Part shown: one piece after another, positions 21,269 to 28,618 of the stretch
Layout: each line of letters opens with the position of its first letter
Numbering within the stretch: position 1 is the stretch's first letter
Notes under the pieces: generated by a model
The model's input: the letters and a program-made list of their open reading frames with translations, nothing else
What the model was told of the DNA's origin: nothing
The model's database searches: none
Made by a program: the position numbers and the translations under genes
Assembly: GCF_000004825.1 (NCBI RefSeq)
Contig: NW_008805068.1
Coordinates: forward strand, 1,989,471-2,018,088
DNA: 28,618 nucleotides
Reading direction: 5' to 3'
DNA from: Heterostelium album PN500
Taxonomy: Eukaryota; Evosea; Eumycetozoa; Acytosteliales; Acytosteliaceae

Positions 21269-23239
21269 CTTATTTGAACTATTTGCTTGGTGCCTTTTAA
21301 ATTATTATGAAAATTAATATTAATTAAATTTAAATGTCTTGAAATAAATTATTGAACAAAATAAAACAAAATGGAAATTTGAAATTGTGATTGTGATTGT
21401 TATTAAAATTTATTTATAGATATAAAACAACTAATAGGTTTAATTGTTATTGATATTGAATTTATTAAAGATGGCTTGATATGGTTGTTCGTATTGTTGT
21501 GATCGTAGTTATTTATAATTGTAGAGTATAATAGATATATCATATACAAACAACAACAACAACAACTTGACTATTTAATTAATTTTTGTTATTATATGAT
21601 ACATCTACCTTAACTTCTACCAAATCTACCTTGTTCAAATATAAATTAAATTTAATATAATTTTAAAAAAATAATAATTATTATATTTAAAATTATAAAT
21701 TATTTATTATTGTTATTAATAAATATAATATATAATATCTTTACTCAATCACCTAAACAATAAATAACCCCATTCTTTTTCTGATTGGATTGATATGTTT
21801 CCAAAGAGATATGAGATTTTCAAAACAAACAAACAAAACAAACCAACAAACATATAACAACTACATAAAGCAAATCAATCAATCAATCAAACATGAATAA
21901 CAAAAAAACATATTATTTATATATACTAAGTTTTGAGTGATGTTGTAATGATGTATTATTGTGGGTAATTAAATTGAATGATTAATTTATTGATTGATTT
22001 ATATAACAACAGCAGGATAATGGTGTTGTTTTTATATATTTTTTAAAATATATATATTTTGTGTGTGAGTGTGTGGGTGAAGTGTTAAAGTGGTAGCACA
22101 TGGATGAAAGTGGATTGTGCAAATAAATAATCATAATTTAATTGTAGAGTAACAAGCTAGCTTTTCCAAACTTGTTTACTACCAAATATTCATGCTATAT
22201 CCAATCTAATTCTATAAAAATATATTCATATACACTTTTAAACAAGCTTGTTTTGATTGTCTGATTCTGATTATAGTAAGCAATATAGTGGGTAGTAATG
22301 CTATCTGTGTGGCTAGCAATAATTGTAGCAGTCGACAAATCAAATTGTGATTAAAAATGAATTACTGTTGTCATTGTTATTGTAGTTATTGTTAAGATGT
22401 ATAAATCAAATTGATTGGTCTGTTAATGCTATGGATATATAACATGTTGATTACTGATAACTGATTACTGAATGCTAAATGTTTGATTGATAGATTTATT
22501 AATGATTAACTGATTGCTTCGGTTTAAACAAACATTACATTTTTTATATATTGACTTGTAAAGAGTTGAGTAATTAGACAATTACTGACGACTCTTCTCC
22601 TCTTTCTCTGTTTGTTCTCACTATTACTATATCTATCTAAATATACACTCTCTTGTTTGTCTGTTGATTATTTATACTATATGAAATCCTTTCTATTTAT
22701 AACTTTTTTTTTTGTTTTTGCAATTTTCTATTTTTGTACTTTTTTTTTACTACTTTATTTTTTGAAATTTACTAACTTTTTTTATTATTATTTGTTTACT
22801 TTGTTTTATTATATATTTCTTTATGTGTTTTGATAAGATTAAAAAAAGTGTTAAATTGTTGAAATGATTCTGAAAATAAACAAAAATAAAAAAAACTGAA
22901 ATGATTTTCAATGATTGGCTGTTGTTTATTCAAACCTAAACAAAGAAAATTTGCAATTATTTATTTTTTTTTGATAATGGGTTTTTTATCTGAATATCTA
23001 AATTAAATCGGGATCAAGTGCAAAAAAATGAATGAAGTCAAAAAAGATATTTTACTTTACTTTGTGATTATGAAACAGAAAATAAAAAACAAAAAAAGTA
23101 AAATAAAAATAAATCAGATGAACATTCATTTTTGTCGATAATAAAAGAATCGAAATACAATAAGTATGACCGATGATGACTAGCACCACACATTATTATT
23201 TCACTATTATTACTAAACATATTATCTATTTATACATAC
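21269..23239. other. Gene-free stretch upstream of the RhoGEF (possible long 5' intron)
   Basis: No convincing ORF. It contains CAACAACAACAACAAC at about 21551, AATCAATCAATCAATC near 21875, TGTGTGTGAG near 22062, a 14 bp palindrome AAACAAGCTTGTTT at 22240-22253 with a related AACAAGCTAGC/CTTGTT block at 22152-22177, and a T-rich stretch at about 22600-22830 whose Phe/Tyr-rich ORF is compositional. If the exon at 23240-23310 is real, 21279-23239 is a 1,961 nt intron. Confidence 0.4.
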
Positions 23240-23310
23240 AACAAATTCTCAAAGACTTGCAGTGCTGTTATTCGCTGAGCTGCAAGTGTCGATGCTGTCA
23301 ATGTAGTCAT
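23240..23310 (-). CDS. Candidate hidden 5' coding exon, possibly the first exon of the RhoGEF
   Basis: On the minus strand an ATG at 23310 opens MTTLTASTLAAQRITALQVF then ENL, 23 codons plus two bases. It ends at a consensus GTATGT donor (23239-23234). The stretch is markedly GC-richer and uses more C/G-ending codons than its surroundings, as the conserved exons here do. Joined to the TAG acceptor at 21280-21279, the phase is right: TT plus T gives Phe, then SNK, then the RhoGEF Met. Unspliced, the frame stops within three codons. Joining to a nearer acceptor (about 23180) gives a poor, Phe-rich tail. Evidence is splice phase and composition only. Confidence 0.35.
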
Positions 23311-23806
23311 ATATATAATTCTATCTTCTCTTACTAAAACCTGTAAACTTTACTTATTTTGCTTTTTATTTTACTTCAATATAATCTCTTTTTTTTTAGT
23401 TATTTCTGCTCTTATTATAATTATTTTTTTATTAAAGCAAAAGTTTGAATTGATAATCAATCAAATCAAATAAAATCAATTAAATTAATAAATAATGAAT
23501 AAATAAATAAATGAATGTATATAAATATATGTAATAAATAAAAAACACTAAATGGAGATGCTGTTGTCAATGTTACACACTCAATTCTCAATAGTCAAAT
23601 CATCCACCAGAAATAAAAACAAAACACCAAACTAAATAAAATAAAACAAAACAAACATTAATTTTGCTTTGACATTCAACTTGTCTTTTAAAGAAGTAAT
23701 CAGTGTGTTAACACAATCAAATCAACACTCACTATCTCTTTTTCCCATGCAAATAAAATAGTTTGGTCTAGTTACTATATATATAATTTTTAATAATCAC
23801 AAATTC

Positions 23807-23845
<39 letters not shown>

Positions 23846-24708
23846 GTGAACAAGTTCATGTGCGATTTGTTGCCTGCCTGTTACACTTTCCCACTCTCAT
23901 CACTTTCTTCAGGAACTTTATTATATAGTGTGTAGTGTGTATGTGATGTGTTGTGGTTAATGAGGTGTGTGTATTTTGTTGCAATGTAATTTTGTTTGCG
24001 TGTGTTAAAAGAAATATAAATATGTTTTTAATATTAAATATGTATTTAATATTAATTTTTATATAAATTGACAATAAAAAAAACAAAAACTTTGCCTTCA
24101 CAATTTCAAAGAACGTTCATTTTATTGTAATTACTTGGTTAGAAGCAAACTTTTAAAAATGTTCATTTAATACATTTATTATAGTAAAGTTTTAAAAAAC
24201 AAACAGCAATCAAAGCAGAATATAAGGTTGAATATGTTTGAACAAGAAAAGAAATCAAGAATCTTATTTTCTTTTAATTAATTCACATCTATTTTAATTA
24301 AATTATTTTTCTTATCACTTGCAACAATACTAGTTAAAATAATAAGGGTATTTATTAATAACTGTTATTAATAAATATCGGAAATCAATGAGAAGAGGTT
24401 ACGAGAGCTCTTGTAGCTGTCAGAAAGCAAACAACTTCATCAAATCTTAATTCTCAATGAAAACAACAAGAAATGATTAGTTAAGTAAAATATCAAATGT
24501 TAAATAATCAGATAACTGACACTTTATGCGCACATAAAGCTTACTAGGTGAAAAAATACTTGTACCGTCAAATGTCAAGTTGGTATAGTTACAGAGAGAA
24601 ATAATTGGAACTTTTGGCCAAGCTCTCATGTTTTTTCTGTCAAACCAACAAAAAAATGATATAGGATAAAAAATCAAAAAATCAAAAAATGATTTTTTCT
24701 TCATCAAA
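23311..24708. other. AT-rich region upstream of the tRNA gene
   Basis: No supportable protein gene. It holds an ATA/AAT microsatellite (23807-23844), GT-rich sequence at about 23920-24005, and a 76-codon minus-strand ORF at 24477-24704 (starts at an ATG; contains RAWPKVPIISLCNYTNLTFD, not low complexity) whose 5' end lies only five bases from the tRNA. That ORF could be a decayed mobile-element or gene fragment. Confidence 0.4.
23807..23844. repeat. ATA/AAT trinucleotide microsatellite
   Basis: About a dozen uninterrupted ATA/TAA units in non-coding sequence. Confidence 0.95.
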
Positions 24709-24781
24709 GCCCGGTTAGCTCAGTCGGTAGAGCGCACGGCTCTTAACCGTGTGGTCGTGGGTTCGAGCCCCACATTGGGCG
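24709..24781 (+). tRNA. tRNA-Lys (anticodon CUU)
   Basis: A 73 nt cloverleaf, no intron. The acceptor stem GCCCGGT (24709-24715) pairs with ATTGGGC (24774-24780), with two G-U pairs, and the discriminator base is G. The anticodon stem CACGG/CCGTG encloses the loop CTCTTAA, so the anticodon is CTT, reading AAG lysine codons. Internal promoter box A is TAGCTCAGTCGG and box B is GGTTCGAGCCC, both good RNA polymerase III matches. A T4 terminator lies at 24788-24791. CCA is not encoded, as expected for a eukaryotic nuclear gene. In dictyostelids such genes are preferred landing sites for TRE retrotransposons, but no intact element flanks this one. Confidence 0.97.
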
Positions 24782-24787
24782 GTCTCT

Positions 24788-24791
24788 TTTC
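24788..24791 (+). terminator. RNA polymerase III T-tract terminator of tRNA-Lys
   Basis: TTTT seven bases after the tRNA 3' end, the first T run downstream and the usual Pol III stop. Confidence 0.75.
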
Positions 24792-25664
24792 TGTTGGATT
24801 TCCCTTAATGCGCGCATACAGGAAAATACTTTCTTTTGGACAACCCTTTTCAGCAAGCTAGTTCCATTTTTCATTATGCTATTTGTATAAAACGAAGTAA
24901 TGTAGACCTAAAACCCATTATAAAGGCTACACCTTTGGATATTTAAAAAAATAAAATAAAAAAAACACTCTAAATAAAGTAATATCCTTTTTTTTTAACA
25001 AAACACAATCAAAAAAGATATTAATTTATTATAAAAATAAACAAAAAGGATTCATTTGTTCATATGTTCTGCTATGTAAATAAAAAAGATATTTTCTTTT
25101 GATTATTTTTTTAAAGTAGAAGTAGTTGGGTTGATGTATTTTAAAAATGATTAACAATGTTTTAAAAAACTGGTATTCCAGTGTCAATACTTTATAAAAC
25201 TTTAATAGAAACAATTGATTTTAGACTTTAATCAATTGTTTAATTAAAATACTTTTTTAATATTTGTGAGCTTAACAGTTCTAAATTTGTAAAACTTATC
25301 TTTAGTGTAACTAGTAGTACTAACTACCTTACAGATGAAATTTTGGAACGTATTCATTTAAATGATTACAACTTTTATTTATCATTTTGATGAGATGAAA
25401 TATTTATATTTGGTTTTTTTTACAAAAGATTTTAATCTGTTATAATAGTATTACCTCTTAATCTATTTTTTATTTAATTTGATTCAAATTAATTTTTATT
25501 TTAATACAAATTTATTGATTTCTAATAACTAAATTAAACATCTTTGGTTTTTAATAATATATACTTTTAATAAAATATAAATCAAATATAAAAAAAAGGA
25601 ATTATTAAAGTTTTAATATAAATTTATTAATATCTATCTATCGATCTATCCAACTATGATCTAT
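24792..25664. other. Intergenic region, tRNA to PAP-like gene
   Basis: AT-rich spacer. The first 120 bp after the tRNA are less AT-rich (AATGCGCGCATAC, CAAGCTAGTTCC). ATCTATCTATCGATCTATC at 25633-25650 is a short GATA/TATC-type repeat just 3' of the phosphatase stop. A 61-codon minus-strand frame at 25029-25214 looks compositional. Confidence 0.45.
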
Positions 25665-27281
25665 CTAAACTATTTGTCTTCTGGTAAGAGATCTAGAGTT
25701 ATAAGGGTCCAACATGATTAGATTGAATATCTTCGATGGTAGTCCAGTGTATGCGCAGATTGGGAATATTAAAATCAACAAAAAGATGACGAGTGCAATC
25801 AATCCAAAGTGTGTAGAACCAACTTGACCGCTTCGGTCTTTGGCAATCTTGAATGAATCTCCAATAGTACCATTCATACGAGTGTATTCGAATTCCAACA
25901 GGTTGGGTGTCAGTCGTATGAGCGAGTAACCAGCGGAATTCTCACGGTGAGCAGTCCATTCCGGACGATCGAGCCATGGATCTTGGTCTGCACCTGCTGT
26001 TCCTGCCAACACATGAATAGTACCCTTTCCAGAGGTGTAAAGCGATGGATTACTATCGATAATATCACCATCGTAGACAGCAAACGAACGTTCGTAACAG
26101 TGGTCGTGTCCAGAGATGGCGAGATCGACCTGCGCTTCGTGGAGCAGCTGCTCCATTGCCGCACGGAACTTCAAGTCACTTCCATCGTGACCTTTCGATG
26201 AACTGTACATTGGCGAGTGGAATACAACGATCAACCAAGGATATTGGTGTCTCATTGTGTTGGCGCGATCCAACTGCTTTTTGAACCATTCGTACTGCAG
26301 ACTTCCCGCTTCATAGGGGTCGTACGACGACAACATGATGACATAGGCATGAGTATACTCGAAACTGTAGAACAAGTTGCGCTGAGTGCTAACTAGATAC
26401 TCGCCAGAGGTAACGTTTTTCGTAAGCGATGTTATCGGGGTTGGGTAGACAAGCGGCATTGGATAACGATTGACAAAAGCGTTGATACCGCCAGGCTTGA
26501 CATCCCAATTGCCTGGAACCACCATGAATGGCTTTGAACTGGTGACAGGCTCGACAAGATCACCGAAAACATCCCATTTCGTTTCCTCCAGTCCATAGGA
26601 GAGATCACCGGCATGCAGCACGAGATTGACATCGTCTTCGGCGGCAAGTGCACGAATGTTTGGCACGATGTTACCGGTGGTTCCAGAGTCTGCGAAAGCG
26701 GCAAACACAACGGGTTGCTCGCGATTCGGTGCAGTTCTAAACGATCGCCATTTACTCCAACTGGTGGCGTCTGCAGTCGGAACAAAGTTACCTCCGACAC
26801 GGTAGCAGTAGCCTACTCCACTGCTAAGATGCTGCAGTTTAACGGAATGCAAATAACCTTTGTATGGATAATAGGTCTTGGTTGTGCCCATTGTCATTTT
26901 TATATCTGTATTTCTTTTCTTTTTCTCTGCTTTACTGTTACTCTTGCTATTACTCTTACTATGACTTGCTGATGATGATGATGGGGAAGAGGATGATGAG
27001 GATGATGATTTACTATCATCTTCATCATCACTATCAGTATCCCACATACAATCACCAATATAATAATAGACTACAGGTTGAGTTATCTCATCTTTTGTAA
27101 TCCAATTGACAAGCATATCATTTGCATTGTATGTGAGTGCTAAATTGATTTGTCGTGGTGCTATATCTTTTGTAGTTGTTACATCGTTTGAATTTGAATC
27201 TACTATTGATATCAATAAACTATTCAAAATGAAAAATAAAACTAATATTATATTTAAATTTTTATTATAAAATATATTCAT
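25665..27281 (-). CDS. Purple acid phosphatase-like metallophosphoesterase, membrane-anchored
   Basis: Single exon, 538 residues. Residues about 8-28 (NLNIILVLFFILNSLLISIV) form a signal peptide. A fibronectin-III-like N-terminal domain of purple acid phosphatases (about 40-185: INLALTYNANDMLVNW, then HSVKLQHLSSGVGYCYRVG) is interrupted by an Asp/Ser/Lys low-complexity insert (about 81-122). The metallophosphoesterase core follows: FADSG (D198), GDLSYG (D226, Y229), GNWD (N258), VVFH (H355) and GHDHCYER (H392, H394). All seven metal ligands expected for the family are present, but the residue after the Asn ligand is Trp instead of the usual His of GNH. After the core, FGLIALVIFLLILIFPICA (about 492-510) is a membrane helix with a short basic tail, so the catalytic part should face the lumen or cell exterior. 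Expected activity: phosphomonoester hydrolysis with a two-metal centre. Confidence 0.9.
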   Translation of the reverse strand: MNIFYNKNLNIILVLFFILNSLLISIVDSNSNDVTTTKDIAPRQINLALTYNANDMLVNWITKDEITQPVVYYYIGDCMWDTDSDDEDDSKSSSSSSSSPSSSSASHSKSNSKSNSKAEKKKRNTDIKMTMGTTKTYYPYKGYLHSVKLQHLSSGVGYCYRVGGNFVPTADATSWSKWRSFRTAPNREQPVVFAAFADSGTTGNIVPNIRALAAEDDVNLVLHAGDLSYGLEETKWDVFGDLVEPVTSSKPFMVVPGNWDVKPGGINAFVNRYPMPLVYPTPITSLTKNVTSGEYLVSTQRNLFYSFEYTHAYVIMLSSYDPYEAGSLQYEWFKKQLDRANTMRHQYPWLIVVFHSPMYSSSKGHDGSDLKFRAAMEQLLHEAQVDLAISGHDHCYERSFAVYDGDIIDSNPSLYTSGKGTIHVLAGTAGADQDPWLDRPEWTAHRENSAGYSLIRLTPNLLEFEYTRMNGTIGDSFKIAKDRSGQVGSTHFGLIALVIFLLILIFPICAYTGLPSKIFNLIMLDPYNSRSLTRRQIV

Positions 27282-27547
27282 TATTAACTATATATATCTT
27301 TATCTAATCTAATCTAAACTATTAAACTATTTTTTTATACAATTATTGTTACATCAAACACATATTTGTTTAACTAATGAATGAAAATAAATATGAAATA
27401 ATCTATAAATTTATATGTAATTTTACAATTTTAAAAATGATAATGATATATAATGAATGTATTAACAGCAAATAGAAAACTAAATTATTTATAGTTTTAG
27501 TTTTTTGCTAAATTAAGATAAGAAGTTGAGGAGTCAGTCGGTTTATC

Positions 27548-27596
27548 AAAAAAAAAAAAAAAAAAGGAAATGAAAAAAAAAAAAAAAAAAAAAAAA
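27548..27596. repeat. Two long poly(A) tracts
   Basis: Runs of 18 and 24 A separated by seven bases; typical of dictyostelid intergenic DNA and a likely place for assembly-length error. Confidence 0.9.
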
Positions 27597-27711
27597 TATA
27601 TTCTGGCGAGATGAATCACAGATAAAGAGAGTTGTAATATTTGATTTAGTGTGTTAAGTGTGTAGTATTTGATTGATAAGTGCGTGTTAGGTGAAGTAAG
27701 TTTTTGATTGA

Positions 27712-27736
27712 TGTGTGTGTGTGTGTGTGTGTGTGT
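27712..27736. repeat. TG dinucleotide microsatellite
   Basis: About twelve uninterrupted TG units. Confidence 0.95.
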
Positions 27737-28118
27737 ATCACTTATCTCATAAATAAAAATAAATAAAAACGATTAATTTATTGTTAATTTTTTTTGTTAT
27801 TTTACAAAACCTTTTTAAAAAAAAATGATTGCAATCACTGTCAATTTACTTTCTTCTATTTTTTTTGTATTAAAGTATTCATTTTGAATTAAACAGAAAT
27901 GGTTCTAAACTCACAATTGTGAAGTTAACTTGTTTTGATTTGAAATAAATAAAAAAAACAAAAAAAAACATATTAAAGTAACGTTAATTGCAAATAATAA
28001 TATCATAATTATTTGTTAAAACTAATTAATTCTCTACATAATTAATGAACATATTTAAACTATTATCTATAATTCTCTAAAGTATAGTTACTTTTGTTGG
28101 CTCAATTATGTTTGTTGT

Positions 28119-28196
28119 TTACATTGTTGTTGGATCTACAGGAAGTCCACTGATGGCAAGCGCTATGATGATTGAGTTGTAGATGGCCAGTGATCT
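28119..28196 (-). CDS. Candidate terminal coding exon of an unidentified minus-strand gene
   Basis: On the minus strand a TTTCTAG acceptor at 28203-28197 is followed by 25 sense codons, RSLAIYNSIIIALAISGLPV then DPTTM, and a TAA stop (28121-28119). The codons are C-rich (GCC ATC TAC AAC TCA ATC ATC) and the stretch is GC-richer than the flanks, unlike background. The peptide would be a C-terminal membrane helix, superficially like proteolipid C-termini, but too short to assign. Upstream exons would lie towards or beyond the right edge. The plus strand also reads MFVVYIVVGSTGSPLMASAM and then stops, so strand is not settled. Confidence 0.3.
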   Translation of the reverse strand, partial: RSLAIYNSIIIALAISGLPVDPTTM

Positions 28197-28618
28197 CTAG
28201 AAATGAAATTTGGACAATACCGACAGTAGTGTATCAAATTTATCATCTATAGATATATTTTGTCTGTTACAAACACCCCACAAAATATGTATCTAAAAAT
28301 TTTTTAAATTTATTTCCAGAAATATTAGAATCAACTGATATTAATCAACAAAACGATCAGTGTGATCAGCCATCTTCTCTTAATGACACACCAGTTGTCA
28401 CCCACATATGCATCATATCCCGTTAGTAAGTGAAATTATTAGATTCTCACCAAGTAGAAATGTAACAAAAAAGTTTTCATACGAGTTTGTGTACTCATAT
28501 GAAAACTTTTATCACCATGAATAAATAAATTTAATTTATCTGTTTTTTTTTAATTATTATAAATAAAAATGTTTCTAAAGATATTTACAATTTCTAAGTA
28601 TTTTTTTTTTTTTTTTTA
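28197..28618. other. Right edge of the window: possible exon and hairpin
   Basis: A GC-richer block at about 28320-28426 could be an exon. On the plus strand it lies between a TTCCAG acceptor and a GTAAGT donor (ILESTDINQQNDQCDQPSSL, then THICIISR); on the minus strand it can also be read as GYDAYVGDNW. It contains or adjoins the hairpin at 28469-28510, and the window ends in a poly(T) run of about 18. Confidence 0.3.
28469..28510 (-). repeat. 42 nt near-perfect inverted repeat (18 bp stem, 6 nt loop)
   Basis: Arm 28469-28486 (AAAAGTTTTCATACGAGT) faces arm 28493-28510 (ACTCATATGAAAACTTTT) across the loop TTGTGT. Seventeen of 18 positions pair as DNA; the single exception is a C-A mismatch on the plus strand but a permitted U-G pair if the minus strand is transcribed, so the structure favours a minus-strand RNA. 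Confidence 0.7.

Larger units (their letters stand above)
27282..28118. other. Intergenic region with homopolymer and GT repeats
   Basis: Upstream region of the phosphatase gene. It has A18 (27548-27565) and A24 (27573-27596) runs separated by GGAAATG, and a TG dinucleotide repeat (27712-27736). No gene supported. Confidence 0.5.

Noticed and set aside
21959-21966. ACCCACAA on the minus strand, like the upstream element of Dictyostelium small RNA genes
   Set aside because: No recognisable class I RNA or other structured RNA follows at the expected distance, and I cannot confirm the consensus from the sequence.
22612-22833. 73-codon plus-strand ORF rich in Phe, Leu and Tyr
   Set aside because: It has no nearby ATG at the start, and the composition is simply that of a T-rich tract; no conserved-looking segment.
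23168-23279. Box C-like GATGATGA and box D-like CTGA, suggesting a C/D snoRNA
   Set aside because: No terminal stem brings the boxes together, and the CTGA lies inside the better-supported coding island.
23255-23287. 8 bp inverted repeat (ACTTGCAG/CTGCAAGT) as a structured RNA
   Set aside because: It is explained equally well by the candidate exon; the 17 nt loop and short stem are weak evidence by themselves.
23856-24101. 81-codon minus-strand ORF
   Set aside because: Simple sequence (GT/CA-rich plus AT-rich) with no convincing start or domain.
27826-27920. Possible small plus-strand exon starting at an ATG in AAAAATGATTGCAATC
   Set aside because: After a possible intron the reading frame stops at once; no coding signal beyond a few codons.

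Overview
The window looks like nuclear DNA of a dictyostelid social amoeba. It is very AT-rich between genes. Genes are compact and interrupted by short introns (about 66-100 nt) with GTAAGT/GTATGT-type donors and TAG/AAG acceptors. Coding regions carry long Asn and Gln homopolymers (a pure run of 30 CAA codons near 13.8 kb). There is one split-promoter eukaryotic tRNA gene. Conserved protein cores use many C-ending codons, which argues for a dictyostelid other than D. discoideum itself; the species cannot be named from sequence reading alone.

Left part (1-6.7 kb): the 3' end of a Sec6/EXOC3-like exocyst subunit gene; a DDX5/Dbp2-type DEAD-box RNA helicase whose spliced N-terminus looks like a mitochondrial presequence; an unrecognised type I single-pass membrane protein; and, convergent with it, a PH-IPPc-C2-proline-rich inositol-polyphosphate 5-phosphatase resembling SHIP enzymes in layout.

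Middle (6.7-16.7 kb): a 1.9 kb intergenic region, a four-helix membrane protein with a Pro/Gln/Tyr-rich tail, a Lot6-like NAD(P)H:FMN reductase on the other strand, then an unusual stretch (11.5-12.9 kb) where a small coiled-coil ORF with an upstream frame break sits between copies of a repeat. One repeat copy is contiguous and the other is split by a 278 bp segment. Next is a complete AMSH/STAMBP-type JAMM deubiquitinase with a hydrophobic N-terminal anchor, and a UGT52/sterol-glucosyltransferase-like enzyme on the minus strand.

Right part (16.7-28.6 kb): a six-exon RhoGEF (DH-PH) gene with an N-terminal set of four CXXC pairs; a 3.4 kb stretch with no obvious gene except a candidate hidden 5' exon of that RhoGEF at 23240-23310; tRNA-Lys(CUU); a membrane-anchored purple-acid-phosphatase-like protein in which the usual GNH motif reads GNW; and, at the edge, a possible terminal exon plus a striking 42 nt hairpin.

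The genes are not an operon-like system. Several fit membrane traffic and signalling (exocyst, phosphoinositide 5-phosphatase, RhoGEF, AMSH), but the neighbourhood itself is not evidence that they act together. Exon joins were worked out by hand from splice-site sequence and reading phase; every multi-exon model given as a CDS closes in frame.
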